Shown: piece by piece, positions 1 to 11,759 of the stretch | Numbering within the stretch: the stretch's first letter is position 1 | How the letters are laid out: each line of letters opens with the position of its first letter | Origin: Carnegiea gigantea | Taxonomy: Eukaryota; Streptophyta; Magnoliopsida; Caryophyllales; Cactaceae | Length of the DNA: 64,000 nt | Assembly (NCBI GenBank): GCA_029747015.1 | Contig: JAKOGI010000343.1 | Span: forward strand, 434,001 to 498,000 | Direction of reading: 5' to 3' | Made by a program: the position numbers and the translations under genes | Notes under the pieces: model-generated | Databases searched by the model: none | What the model was told of the DNA's origin: nothing | The model's input: only the letters and a program-made list of their open reading frames with translations

Positions 1-1186
1 TTTTGTAGGTATTTTGGTAATAATTGGGATGAATATGAGTGAAGAGTGATGTTTTGGATAAAGAAGACATTCATAAAGTTGGCAGGAAGACCAAGGTATC
101 AAGGGTTAACAGTTGTAAAGTTGCACAGCTAGCCGTGCACTTAGGGCAGAAAGTTCCTACCGAGCTGCACGACCGTGCATCTTGAGCCCAGAAATTGCAC
201 ACAACTGGCTGTGCATCGAACCACAGCCATGCATTTCTCATATTTTGATATACTAAAGCAGCTTTCAGCCAGTTTTGGGGATATCTTTTGTCTTTTCTTT
301 TAGAGCACTTTCTTACAGTGATTTGTATAGTCTAGTAGGGAGATTTTAGAGTTGCTTATTGATTGAATTGATCACCATTAAAGATTTTCTTTACTACTTT
401 TGCTATGATTAGTTCAAGTTTGCTTCTCGATTCTCTTTTCCTCTTAGCATTGTTTTCTAGGGTTGTTTTGTGTAACGTGTTTGATATTATAGGGATTATA
501 TGATTGTTGTTGATATGATTCATGGCTAATCTCCCAACTTGAGTTGGGATTAACGCTGATTTTGTTAGTTGAATCATGATTGAGCTGCAAACCTTACTTG
601 CCCCATGTTTACGTTTATGATGTATACTGTGCTCACCACATGTTCAATGAATGGCTTGAAAGAGCATTCATCCTTTGCTAATAGGATCTAGGGGAATATC
701 GTAAGATGAAACCTTTATCTAGATTGACCTAGCAGACAGTTAGAATTTCGACATGAAAATAATTGAAGCTCTAATTGGAATTCGAGATTATAGATCTTGT
801 AATCCTTTCACTTTGGTCCCGTGAAAATAGGTAGATATAGTTCTAGGATTAGTCTTCAACATTTGAGAGGGGAAGGAGATGAATTTAATTGTCAATCTAT
901 CCACTCGTAATACAATGTTTGGGTGAATTTGATGGGCTTAGTGATTGATTCACTAATGCAATTGTGCTGTGAATTCCAACCTAGGTGTTTAATATTCAGA
1001 TTTCTTAATTATCTTCTTAATTATTATCATTTCCTTAGTTGTTAGTTGAACCTTTGAATTTGATTTGCCTAGATTGAGTGCTTAGATTAGTTCTAATAAA
1101 CGAAACCAAGTTCTTTGTGGTATCGACCCGTACTGCCAGTTGCTAGGTATAGCTACGCCGTGCGCTTGTGGTAATTTAACTGTAAC
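1..1186 (+). repeat. Decayed LTR-like sequence, Ty3/gypsy type
   Basis: No coding potential is seen. Positions 120-240 carry several short GTGCAC/CCGTGCA-type motifs, also found in the chromovirus LTRs at 49.9 and 56.0 kb. The stretch at about 1,105-1,186 (a 'tatcgacccgtactgcc'-like phrase, then a short tail before integrase-like coding sequence) resembles the end of a plant gypsy LTR, where a 'gatcgacccg' phrase precedes the primer site. No primer site or matching second LTR was found. The sequence joins directly to the middle of an integrase domain, so a large internal deletion or an unrelated junction near 1,187 is inferred. Confidence 0.4.
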
Positions 1187-1207
1187 AAATACTGGCCAGG
1201 ATACTCC

Positions 1208-2385
1208 TCAAAATCCCAGTGAGAGTAAAGGGTGCTGGCCTCGCAATGTTTTAAAAGGAAAGTTATACAAGAAAACTGATATGGGCATAAATCTACTATG
1301 TGTAGCACAAGAACATGCTCAAGAAACCATAAAAGAAGCTCATGGTTGGGAATGTAAGCCATGTATGAATGGTGGAATGCTAGCCAAGAAGGTGCAAAAG
1401 GATGGGATATTATTGGTCTACAATAGAGGCAGACTATTATGCATATGTGAGGAGGTGTTATAAATGCTACATATGTCCCAATTTACAGCATCAGCCTCCC
1501 TCCTTTCTCTCAGCATTGACTTCTCTATCGCCCCTTTTAGTCTAGGGAGTCAAGATCATTAGTAAAATTACACCAAGGGGGTTTGTGGGCATGAATTTGT
1601 GCTTGTAGCAATCGATTACTTCACCATGTGGATAGAAGTGGCCTCTTGTGCAAAATCACATCAAAACGTGTGGCCAAATTTCTCCTTAATAACATTATAT
1701 ATAGATATGGTGTGCTACATAGACTAATAGGTGATTAAGGGTACCTTTTTAGAAAGGAAGCAACAACCTTACTTGAAAAATATAAGATTTAGCATCATAA
1801 GTCGTCTCCTTATCATCCTTAGGCAAAAGGAGTCGTTAAAGCAACTAACAAAAATGTCTAGAGGACAATCCAGAAAACGGTTAAAAATTATAAATACTGG
1901 CCTGATAAACTCCCTTTTGCTTAATGGGCTATAGAGCATCAATTCGTAGCTCAACAGGAGTAACCCTATGGTCCTTGGTATATGAAATAGAATTGGTAGT
2001 CGAAATTGAAATGACACTACCCTTACTTAGCGAAATTATGGAAAGACAAATTCGGAAATCAGAACAGGGAAAAGCCTGATATGAAGAGTTAGTGGTGTTG
2101 GATGAAAGAATGCTAAGTGCATTACATAACATCTAGATTTACCAAGTCCACATTTCAAGGGCTTTCAGTAAGAAAAGTAAGCTGAGGGACCTTTAGGAAG
2201 GCAATCAAGTTTTAAAGGAGGTAAGGGCGAGCACAAGACTTAGAAAGGAAATTTAAACCTAATTAGGTAGGCCCGTAGATCATAAGAGCTTTCCTACATG
2301 TAGGAGCAGTGAAGCATATGGACATAAATCGAAAGGAATATACTCAACATGCCAACTTGGATCACTTAAAGAAGTATTATGCCTA
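1208..2385 (+). pseudogene. Broken integrase, C-terminal part of a Tat-type pol
   Basis: In changing frames the translation follows a Tat-type gypsy integrase. The N-terminal zinc-binding region (around 1,270-1,450) is recognisable from AQETIKEAH and MNGGMLAKK. The first catalytic aspartate lies in VAIDYFTMW at about 1,605-1,631. The second sits in a GD*GT context near 1,730, where the conserved asparagine codon has become TAA. A KSSPYRPQ-like segment and the third catalytic position follow near 1,800-1,850. The C-terminal tail reads NLDHLKKYYA before a stop at 2,383. Many stops and frameshifts show a long-dead copy. The integrase would have inserted element cDNA into chromosomes; no RT or RNase H precedes it here. 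Confidence 0.75.
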
Positions 2386-2602
2386 AAAATTCCATAATAG
2401 GCTTTTGCTTAATAGTTGAACCTATGATAGGTTTATGAGGCCCATACTAGGCCTACATAAATAGAAATATAATACAAATATAATGCTAGCTAAGGGCCCG
2501 ATTAATGAACTATGAAGGACTAATTCTGTATCTCAGATGTGTAGGAAACCCTGATAGCCGGGCCTAATTGGTCATTATTTACATGCAAGAAGAGAGAGGG
2601 AC

Positions 2603-2634
<32 letters not shown>

Positions 2635-3849
2635 GAGAGAAGGCCAAGTAAAATGTCGTGCTGCAAAAGAGCTGGCCTAGTGGGCTAGTCATGTGGCAAG
2701 CCAGCTGGTTTCTTATGAAAATTGCGCCAGGTTCCCAATAAATTTGGGCTAAGCCTTCCTCTTCTTAACTGCAAACAGGTGAATCTAGTGAAAAAGGGAG
2801 TTCTGCAATCAAGAGAAGCGCAAATAATTAAGGAGTTTTAATGGCAATAAAAGCAAACTTAATGCTTTTCTTGCCATCTAGAAAACTTTAAAAGTGCACC
2901 ACCAGAAATGAAAGTCCGAATAGCATGCTACTATAAAAAGCACTAAAATTTATTCTAAAGAAAATATATAAGGAGCCAAACCTACGGTTCCTAATCCTTC
3001 TTTAGCTTCTTGTATTTCATGACTAGGGGCCATCTTTTAAGGGTTAGGATCCATGGCTCTCTTTTTCCCATTTCGAGACGGGCTATGCTTAGTTGGTCCT
3101 TTCCTAATAGCGTTTTCCTTAGCACAAAGAGCCTTCCTTGCCTCGAGATCATATTCAGTCAGCCAATTCAAATAATGCTTTGAGATAGTGTGGAGAGCGC
3201 GGTATAAATGATATTACAATAGTAGGAAGATGAAGCCAATAGTCTACCTAAGATTTGAAGCGAGAAGGGTCATTCTTGCAACATCTGGGGATGATACAGT
3301 CCAATGCAGGGATATATTGTTTATAACTGAACTTCCTCGTTACCCAACCTAGAAAATAATAAGTGCTAGTTAATAAGCCAATGAGATGGATATGTGCAAG
3401 GCATTCCCCGTGTATCACAAATCGTCGTATGCACCACTACCGAATTCTCCGTCAGCTCGCCATGGATTGATCCTTGAAAAAGCCTCCGTCTTTAGGGAAC
3501 TATGAGGGTAAGTACATGTCCACATTTCTTGGAATTGTTTATCACTCTTAAGTTTCCAAAACCAAATCTACAAAAAAATGATGAAAAACAGTTAGCAAAA
3601 TCTAAGATACTAATCGGTTTGCGAGCCTAAAAGAGACAAAAAGATAGAAAGGGATAGCAAAATAGAAATTTTAAAAAATCGGCCAAAAACAAGAGAGGAA
3701 GGGCAGGACTAAAACCTGATTGGGTTCCTAGGCCCAATGGGTTAAAGACCCACCTACAACAACAGTGGGATACTTGATAAAATTGATGTGGGTGATGGTG
3801 GATGTGGTCTAAACCCAAGATAGTCTTAACAATGGCGAGCAACTAGGTA
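2386..3849. other. Spacer without recognisable genes
   Basis: This AT-rich stretch follows the broken integrase. It holds a GA microsatellite and otherwise no open frame I can relate to a family. A short minus-strand frame near 3,627-3,842 lies downstream of the DUF7745-like remnant and may be its decayed tail. Confidence 0.5.
2589..2640 (+). repeat. (GA)n microsatellite
   Basis: An imperfect AG/GA dinucleotide run of about 50 bases, with its purest part near 2,603-2,624. It lies shortly after the integrase remnant. Confidence 0.95.
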
Positions 3850-4390
3850 TGGCACACTGTTTCTACTTCGCTCAAAAACTTTATAGGCCCCCTCATTTGC
3901 TAAAGCACCCATAAATAGGAAAACCTCAATACTACAAAGGAGAATAGCCATACCCCGTCAATGCAACGTCAAAGGTACGATTATTCTTATAAAGGAAAGG
4001 CATCACGACCATAAAATATACTTTACCCCTATAGAGTATGGTGGCTACATCCTCCTCGCCTAGACCTAACACCCAGCCATAGGAAGAAGGAAGATCCCAA
4101 GGGATGTAAGGCAGAATAGGAGGGCAATAAAGGGGAACGCCAATAATAGCATTAAATTCGTTCCTTCACTACAGGACACAATTCACACCTCCCAAAGCGA
4201 AAGACATCAAATTTGGAATCCACAAAAGTGGCAATGGCCCCAAAGAAATCCGAAGAAATCCTAACTTAATGCATACTAAGAAGAACATTCAAGTGAAGAC
4301 TTATAAGGTCATACTTATCGATGGTATCAAGAGAAAGAAACCAGGAAGTGAACATCTTCTGAAATGGCATTGTGATTACTCTTTGAGCTT
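3850..4390 (-). pseudogene. Remnant of a DUF7745-like plant domain, antisense to the Tat element
   Basis: On the minus strand from about 4,380 downward the frame reads MPFQKMFTSW, DTIDKYDLISLHLNVLL, then VRISSDFFGAIATF and DVFRFGRCELCP. This matches the style of DUF7745, a plant domain of unknown function common in transposon-associated proteins, where a 'FWD..HVFRFG..ELCP..EE' block is typical; here the W is replaced by V. Stops interrupt it after LLSMH and after VKERI, and later parts need frame changes. It lies downstream of the PMD remnant on the same strand and could be a separate gene or the distal part of one transcription unit. The family name is given from memory of its motif; function is unknown. 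Confidence 0.42.
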
Positions 4391-4883
4391 ATGTGATCCC
4401 ACATCCAATTGGTGAAAACTAGCAAACCAGGCAGTCTTAATTTATAGCTATAAAGAGCTAACCAAAATCCAAGCATAATTCAGCTAACTATTCTCAAGGA
4501 GTCGACTGGTTTCCGCGACCTCATGGGGTCAATAGCCAAATCCAATCCAAACTAGGCAAGAATGACAAATCCAATTTGAACTCAGTAGAAATGCCCAGTG
4601 AGATACAGGCCGGTATCCAAGGTCGGGTCGTTGCCTATTTTCTTTCTTTTTTATTATTTGATAAAGTTTTTAAATTATTACTTAGGACCACAGAGCGCTT
4701 AAATACTTATAATGTCTTTATTTCTTTTTATATCTTTTTATTTTTGGGGGAAATTAGCGGTAATGTTCATTAGATTATAGTGAGCTTGCATAAAAATTTG
4801 GATGAAACTAACATTGCACAAAAAGTGAAATTACATTATAGCATCCGAGTCAAAGCATCATACATAGACTGGATGAGTTACCC

Positions 4884-7115
4884 CTACTGATTATCTGGGA
4901 AGTCACTATTACCTCCTCCAATGAAGTAGTCAACATAACCCAAAGTATAACCAAAATCAATCAAGGCATGACTAGTGCCTATGTTAGCTTCAGGATTGCC
5001 CCTAGGGGTTGAGGAATAGCATTGAGGATCATTACGCGCCATTCCAGAGAAAGAACCACAGTATAAAATATGAGGCACATAGAGTTCTCCTAAAGAAGGA
5101 CTCAAAGCATAAGGATATGCAGTATCGTAAAATTTGAAGTAGTTTCACCTTTAGTGGGGAATCGGGGACGTGGGATTCTCTCTCTGGCATGTGGCGATTC
5201 AAAAATTTCTTGAGCTCTACCAGGAATACACATTCTAGAACGAGAGCCATGAGACCTCTAAAAACAAGCATCTTCTTCAGGTCCCTATGGCATAAATGAA
5301 GAAAAGTCAAAAAATGCATGGTCAACTCAAAGTGTGAAACTCACCTCGTTTGTTTGAGGATGATCACAAATAAAAAGGATTGGAAAGACCTTCCTTATGG
5401 AGTGAAAATGGCGTATTATTAGCCCATACTGCTGGCCGTTATACCAAAAAAAGGAGAATAGTTAAAAGGTTGCATTTCAGCTTAAGGCAAACAAATAAAG
5501 CAATAAGCTTACCCCAACAAAAGTAGGTGGAAAAGAGAGTTCTAGACACTTTGATTCAAGGACCAATAGGATGTCCCCCTAGGTGGCTTCCTCCCTTTGC
5601 CCAGATATATGAACATTCAAGCCCAAAATAAGAGCCTCTATGCTATCACCTGCAAAATAGGAATTACAAATGTTAGCATCATGAATATGCAATAAAAAGG
5701 TAGAAAGCAAAGAAGAAAATATAGCAAATGGGTCATGAGATGTTGACGGTAAGTTGTACAATCGCCATGGTGGTCCACACAGACTAGAAATAAATAACTA
5801 ACTTCATCTCTATCATATCTTCTAGACTAAGAGTTCTTATATAGAATATAGATTAGGGAGGATCCAAAGGAATAAATGGAGGCCATTGGTTGGCAACATG
5901 GGCAGTAACTAACTCACCGTAGTACTAGATGAAACTAAAAGGTCCTTCTAAAAGGATTTGCTCCTGAGTATAGCATTGAGCAACTTCAACTTCGAGGAGT
6001 CGTAAAACGATTCTCCAATGCGTGAAAGTTATCCTGCAAAAGAGTAGGTCAAAAGAGTAAAATCCCACAATGATCTATATTCAGAATAAAGTAACGGTGC
6101 CGTTTCAAAGCATTAATGGCAACACCAAGTCGTTGAAGATCTCTTGACTGGAATTGCTGCATAATTTGGTTTCCTTTGGTCCATAAGACCATCGCAGGGA
6201 GGCTTATGGGAACTCACGACCTTGGTAAAAGATCCGAAAAATACTCATAAAAGCAAAGTTGCAAAATAAAAATGCTAATATTAAACGTTAGAAAGTATAA
6301 AGGAAAGCAAAAAAGAAGATAAAATTTGGTACCTTCATAACTCTCCACAAACCCCAAAGGGGTATACTTGTACGTTGCTCCTCAGGAGTGTGCTTGGTTT
6401 TTAGCACTCTATGCTGCACTCCACGAACAATGGTGAAATATGTAGGAACTTTGTAGTTTAAGCTTCCTGCTCTATCCAAGTCAACCAAGTTAACCAAGTA
6501 ACAAAAATGACACCAGTGACCAAGGTCGGCAGAGATAGTCATGTTGAGAAGAAGGGTAAGAATGATATAGGATTTTTGATTCGATAAATGCTATGCCCAC
6601 CACATGTTATCACGCATTGAATCAACTAGGATCCCATATGAGAAATGGTCTTCAACATGAATGGACTCCATGATTGGACCACAAAGGCGCAAGAGTTGGT
6701 AGGGATGGTGTGGAAATCCTCTTCGTATAATAATGGTTGCCTTGTAAACCTAAGACTTATTAGCATTGTAAAATTAAAAGGAGTTATATTCATCTCACCA
6801 AATGAGAGGTGAAATGTGTTGGTTGTGTCCCAAAAACTCTTGACCACACCACGAGTAACACATTGGTCGATTAAATCCACCACTCTGCTCAATGTGGAAT
6901 ATAATGTACTAAAACCCGCATGCTCCGACACAACTTAGATTTGAACTTCCCAACATCCCAACTCCCCTAGAAATTTCTTATGGCACCAGAACCCTTAATT
7001 AGATCATCCTGAAAAGGAAACAATGAATAATGATTAGATCCACATTAGATTGAAATAAGGAAGAAAAGTGAAGAAAGAACACTTAGTGTATTTACGACAG
7101 CATGGCTTCAGCCAT
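4884..7115 (-). pseudogene. Remnant plant mobile domain (PMD, aminotransferase-like) gene, antisense to the Tat element
   Basis: The clearest part is 6,626-6,931, where the minus strand reads SFWDTTNTFHLSFGEMNITP and then ISLRFTRQPLLYEEDF. This is the 'TFHL..GE.TIT..D...L.GL..G.P' signature of the plant mobile domain (PF10536). The next block, 6,288-6,542, reads CYLVNLVDLDRAGSLNY and later PLWGLWRVMKV, which continues the domain. Further decayed frames reach 4,884. A good start context, CACCATGG, lies at 7,115, but the frame soon needs an intron: a GTAAAT donor near 7,103 and a TTTCCTTTTCAG acceptor near 7,012. PMDs occur in cellular MAIN/MAIL proteins and in many plant transposons. The transposon location favours an element-borne copy. 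It is not functional as it stands. Confidence 0.55.
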
Positions 7116-7310
7116 GGTGACTCACATCTAGTAAGGGATTATGCCCATTCCATGCATTAATATCCCTCCGTGCCCTCTCGATGAAGGAGTCTTGAGGAAG
7201 CCTTACCTCTTTAAGAAGTGGGTGAGCTCCTGTTATAGTCATGATTTCTCAAAACACAATTGCGATTTTCGTAATGGAGAAATGATTAAATGCAAGGAAT
7301 TAGGAGAGGA

Positions 7311-7430
7311 AGAAGGAGGCTATTTATAGAAGAAGAACGCAAGCCAAGGGGTGGTGTGATTTATGCAAAGTGAAGAAGGCTATTTATAGAGGAAGAAGGC
7401 AAGACAAGGATGGTGGAAACTGGCTGGATT
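7311..7430. repeat. 60 bp direct repeat, two units, each with a TATA-like box
   Basis: The segment starting at 7,311 is repeated at 7,371 with exactly 60 bp offset, with mismatches increasing near the right end. Each unit contains CTATTTATAG (7,320-7,329 and 7,380-7,389), which on the minus strand is CTATAAATAG, a good plant TATA box. Confidence 0.7.
7320..7389 (-). promoter_or_regulatory. Duplicated TATA box, possible promoter of the antisense PMD gene
   Basis: Two CTATAAATAG boxes on the minus strand lie about 205 and 265 bases upstream of the candidate PMD start codon at 7,115. The position and orientation suit a promoter for the antisense gene. No transcript evidence is available. Confidence 0.4.
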
Positions 7431-8096
7431 CTACATGGGGAATTCTTTTCCAAAAGCATGGAAACAAAAACACTCTAAATTAAGGAGAAAGGAAGCCCCC
7501 CCCCCAAAAAAAGAATAGCTCAAGCATAGGGGATCCAACTGGTATCATGGCCTGCAACAAGGCGGGAATCCAAGAATTCAAGCATCCAATGCGCATAAGA
7601 AACACAAAAGGAAAAGCAAAAACACAAGCCTAGGAATTTGGCCGATATCATCCTCATGCATGAAAATTTGAAAACTTAATCACTGAGTAAGAACCCATGA
7701 AGAAAAGAGAAGAAATGATGCCTAGGGATTTGGACAGTTCCCTAAAGAAGCAACTTCACATGCATTACCTAGCTAAAAGAGCCCAAAAAAAAACAAGACG
7801 AAAAGTGGAAGAAATGGTCAAGGGTGATCTAGTTGGCTTCAAAGGGAAATTACAGCCGTAAATAACACCTTTATCATGTATCAAAGTAAGCTAAAAGTGG
7901 TAAAGAAGAGCAACTGGCAAAGAGGGCGCTGAGCTAAATTCACCACTACATGCCAAGCCAGTGATAAGTCTGAACTTGCCAATTTATAAGTCAAGTTATT
8001 TAAAGCATGCATTGGCTTTGATAATAATGGAGGAAAGAAAGAATCGGCAAGAAAATAATAGTAAGTAAAAATGCCAAGAGATCCGCAAGACTAACA
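7431..8096. other. Spacer without recognisable genes
   Basis: A purine-rich, AT-rich stretch between the antisense gene promoter and the minisatellites, with a C-run and A-runs near 7,497-7,512. No gene or repeat unit was recognised. Confidence 0.4.
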
Positions 8097-8260
8097 AAAG
8101 GTCTACTAATTTGGTGAAAGGATAAGTTTGCTAGACTAGCCAAAGGTCCACTGCTCCAATAACAAGGAAACCTCCTAAATCGACGAAAGGTCTAGTGCTC
8201 CGACATCAAGGAAATTCGCTGGACCAATGAAATGTCCGCTAATACAATGAAAAGATAAGT
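8097..8260. repeat. Minisatellite, about 44 bp unit, 3.7 copies
   Basis: Units start at 8,097 (45 bp), 8,142 (44 bp), 8,186 (44 bp) and 8,230 (partial). Each begins AAAGGTC or AAATGTC and shares scattered positions such as a CAAGGAAA block in units 2 and 3. The units are diverged, so the array is old. Confidence 0.7.
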
Positions 8261-8285
8261 ACCCACTTGCTCCCAGCATAATGGG

Positions 8286-8355
8286 ACATCATCAGACCAC
8301 CGTTACAACGATTGATGACGGATGCCAAGTCTCAGGACTCCTAGTAGTAGGTGGA
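8286..8355. repeat. Isolated unit of the 76 bp repeat
   Basis: ACATCATCAGACCACC through CTCAGGACTCCTAGTAG aligns with the units of the array at 8,592-8,900. A segment of about 235 bp, unrelated to the repeat, separates it from the array. Confidence 0.6.
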
Positions 8356-8589
8356 GCTGGGTAACTGGTCGTTTTGGGCTAACCCATTTAATAAATGGGT
8401 CAATTACGTGTTAGTTTTATAAATAGTATAGATCTACTCAAAATTGAAAAATAACATATTTTTCAGCTAAACGGTCAAATCGTGTCAACTTCGGGTTGAA
8501 ATTGGTTCGGCTCGTATCAGGTTCGAATTTCTCTGAGTAACTTCCGGTTGGGGTTCGGGTCAGGTTATCGTGTCGAGTCAGACTTTCCT
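8356..8589. other. Segment interrupting the 76 bp repeat array
   Basis: It starts near a GGGCTAACCCATTTAATA-like phrase and ends near GGGTTCGGGTCAGGTTAT. Such GGGTxxACCC and GGGTTCGGGT phrases recur in dispersed plant repeats, so an inserted small repeat is plausible. No clear terminal repeats or target duplication were found. Confidence 0.3.
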
Positions 8590-8591
8590 AA

Positions 8592-8900
8592 GTCTTGCAG
8601 CAGGTTTGGATTTCACATCAACAAGCTAGGATCATGGCGAAAGTTCATCGATACCAAATCTCAGGACTCTTAGTGGCCAAGTTTGGATTTCACATCATCT
8701 GTCACCATTATAGTGAAATTTGCGGACACCAAATCTCAGGACCATCAGTGGCCTGGTTTAGATTTCACATCATCAGGCCACCATCATAACAGAAGTTGGT
8801 GAATGCCAAATCGCAGGGCCTTCAGCAGCCTGGTTTTAATTTCACATCACTAGCCACTGTTATGGTGAAAGTTAGTAGACGTTGAATCTCAAAGGCCGTA
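8592..8900. repeat. Tandem repeat, about 76 bp unit, four copies
   Basis: The phrase ATTTCACATC recurs with its first base at 8,610, 8,687, 8,762 and 8,839, giving periods of 77, 75 and 77. Each unit also contains a CCAAATCTCAGGAC-like block and a GTGGCC/CAGCCTGG-like block. Confidence 0.85.
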
Positions 8901-9002
8901 CCGGTCAGGTTAGGGTATCACATTAGGGTAGCCAGACAGACGACTACAATTAGACGGCTACAATTACGAGGGCTACTTTGTTCATCATCTTATTTAGGCT
9001 CG

Positions 9003-9016
9003 ATCAATGTGGGGGC
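9003..9016 (+). other. Possible polypurine tract of the Tat element
   Basis: AATGTGGGGGC precedes sequence with LTR-like features. A polypurine tract primes plus-strand synthesis immediately before the 3' LTR. No intact TG start follows; the sequence reads TAACTATAAACG, so the boundary may be mutated. Confidence 0.35.
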
Positions 9017-9830
9017 TAACTATAAACGTACGCCTAAAAATGACATATGTATTTTTTAATTCGTCCAATGATGAGAATAAATTCTTGGCTAAGCCTTTGG
9101 TGGCCCAATGAAGTGGTTAATATGAAAAGAGTCCAATAAAGTGAATGAGAGCCTAATTAATGGCATGAAAATAACGTAAGCGCGAGTGAATAGGGCAAAT
9201 CGGAATAGAAACTGGTCGAGTTAGTTAGTTTAGTCCTAGTCCTAACCCATAGCTAATTAGTCTGTCAGCCTCTTAAATCAAATTCCTAGTTAAATTAGTG
9301 AACGTAATAAGATTAAGTCTAATATGAGTAGGAGTTGGTCACATTTTTCCTCGGCTAAGTCGGTCTATTCATCCGCTATAAAGGGGGGCTACCCCCAGGG
9401 GTTAGAATCTTAATATCGTCATCAGTCAATTGAAATCAGTTAGACATAGAAATCGTCACTGTGAGAGTTAAAAAAAAATTGTGAGTTTTAAATAAATTTG
9501 AGAGATCAAATCCCGAGTCTATTATTGAGGGCATCGAGGATTAATAACTTTCCCCAGGTAAATTAGGTGGGTTGTCTTGAGGGGAAAATTATATTTTTCT
9601 ACCACTTTTTTGTTGGATCTCTTTTTATTATGGTTTTGATTTCACCATTACTAGAGATGAAATCCTTAGATAGTTTCCGTCCTCTGTAACTTATTTACTT
9701 TGTTCTTATTTGTATTGGACTAAATTTTATACCTTTTGCATAATTTAATATGATTTATACTGATATGTTGCATGAGAGCATGTTATTGTTATTAAAGTTT
9801 GATTCTCCATAATAAATAGTAGAGGTTGTT
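9017..9830 (+). repeat. Probable 3' LTR of the Tat element
   Basis: A CTATAAAGG TATA-like box at 9,376-9,384 is followed at once by GGGGGCTACCCCC, a short inverted repeat, and then AT-rich sequence. This suits an LTR U3-R layout. No 5' LTR partner is in the window to define the ends, and the right limit near 9,830 is a guess. Confidence 0.35.
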
Positions 9831-11759
9831 AGTGATGATAGGTGGTGATGTGAAGCCTCCCATTACATTACCGTATCATTGCCCCTGAATCTAGATCCTC
9901 GTTTCGATACTAAGGAGTCACGATGGTCCCTAAACTTTGCTCGGGGGCCTTTTGAAAACCTTTTGGTAGCAAAATCAATTGTTCCTTTGGTGTTCCTTCG
10001 ATTGCCTCCATCGGTATGATTTGCGTCGAAAAGTTATATGGTTTGTAAATGTTCCTAAAAATCGATCGTGATTCAACTGAATGCATAATTCTTGGTTTAC
10101 TTTTAATTCCTTTTTATTTTTTGTTTGTTTTTATTTATTTTCGGTAAAACCATTCTCATCTAAGATAGTACACCTATCTGGGTAACAACTCAGCCCTGCT
10201 CTGGCCGAGGAACTCAACTAGGTTCCTGGATTAGGCATGCTATTGTGTTCCTAGAATAGGTAGTTGCAACAGCCAATGATTAGGATCAAGCAACTAGGCT
10301 TGATTCTAACCCATGATCAGAATTGAGATACATCCCTACAAGTCTTCCAATTTATGACTTCTAAAATAAAATTTAAAAATCAACTTTTCTAAAGAATAAA
10401 TAAAAATAAAAACCCAAGGAAAACAGAAGTCGAACCATTAATGGAGGATTGTACCCTTGGGGAGGTGAGTCCTTACAACCCTGTGAAAGAATCGATAGAT
10501 TATGAGTATACTAAGTGTTAAATGGCTTGGCTCCCTCTTTCACTTACGTTAATTTATTTGCACTGAAAGTTTTGATTATGGTAGCTTAGGTAATATAATG
10601 CGCTGACATGTAATGACACTAACACGTCGACATGGAAATGACATGATAAAGATATAGGGCATGTTAATTTTTAAAAATTTAGGAGCTGACCATCGCAGGA
10701 CATGTTTGCTCAAATTTATAAAATCAATTATAGAGTGTTGTTTTATTTTTTTTAAAATTTAATGACAGTGATGTTAAGTATGTTCTTTAAAGTCAAACTG
10801 TAAAACCTACAAACTACTCTTATTATAGAAACTGAAAATTGTAATCCTTAATCTAGAGTTTCAATAATAATTAAGTCACATTAAAACAAAACAAATTGTG
10901 CTCCACAACTGCAATGGAGTTGTATTAATTGTATAATTTGATATCATCAAAAATAATAAACAAAAGAACAACTAACACTATCACTAATTTGAGTTTGACA
11001 TTATAAATGTTGCGTGCCTAACATGCTTGTCCTTCATAGTTTCAGTTTTTAAATTTTTGCAATTTATGGTGTGTTAAATACATGTTCTAGGAGTATGGAT
11101 GTTGGATACATATCTAACACGAGGCACAACACCCACGAGAAGTGTATGGACTTTGTAGATTACCTCTATATCCAGTGAAATTTGACCTCACAATGTAAGT
11201 TCGATATTTAAAGCAGCTGCTACAAGGTTCCATCAATAGTAACTATCATCTTAACTCAAAGGTCAACTTAATAGTTGAAAGTCTCATAATACATAGGTTT
11301 TATAATATATTTTAATGCTCGCTCTCAGAGAACTTCTCTTTGAGCCTAAGGAGCATAAGTACGACAGAGGTTCTTATTTGTACAATAACTAAATATGAGG
11401 ATGTTAAAAATTGAATTCGTATGGACCTATTAATTAGAGAGGCTTTAGTTATATAAAATACACTGTACAACAATCACTTTAATCAAAATTAAAGTATCAA
11501 AAAATAGAGCCAATAAAGAGTGAATGGGGTCATCTAACACTACAACTTTTAGGGGAAAATATCAAGAAAATAATAGAAAATATTATATTTGTTCATTACA
11601 TTGTTATAAAAGATTGCAAAGTATAGTCATTATATACTTATAGTACTTGATTCCTACTTCTTTCGCTTTGTGAGTTTTATTTTTAGTTGACCTTTTTTAT
11701 CATTTTCTTTGATTTCTTAATTTTTACCGTTGTTCATTCCCAAAATATTATATTTTTAT
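9831..11759. other. AT-rich DNA without recognisable features
   Basis: No long open frame, terminal repeat or family motif was seen on either strand. Some of it may be the rest of the Tat LTR or other eroded repeats. Confidence 0.4.

Larger units (their letters stand above)
1187..9830 (+). mobile_element. 3' half of an old Tat-type Ty3/gypsy retrotransposon
   Basis: The order is integrase remnant on +, a long spacer carrying PMD and DUF7745-like coding remains on the opposite strand, two minisatellite arrays, a purine-rich tract near 9,006 and an LTR-like tail. Antisense extra ORFs downstream of pol and 3' untranslated minisatellites are both known features of the plant Tat lineage. The integrase ends in an HLKKYYA-type C-terminus typical of Tat. 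The 5' half (gag, protease, RT and 5' LTR) is absent. The lineage call rests on integrase wording and layout; the right boundary is uncertain. Confidence 0.55.

Noticed and set aside
8356..8589. Named MITE or SINE insertion
   Set aside because: The phrases are suggestive, but no terminal repeats, poly-A or target duplication were found.
8592..8900. CRISPR array
   Set aside because: About 76 bp units repeat without unique spacers, in a plant retroelement.
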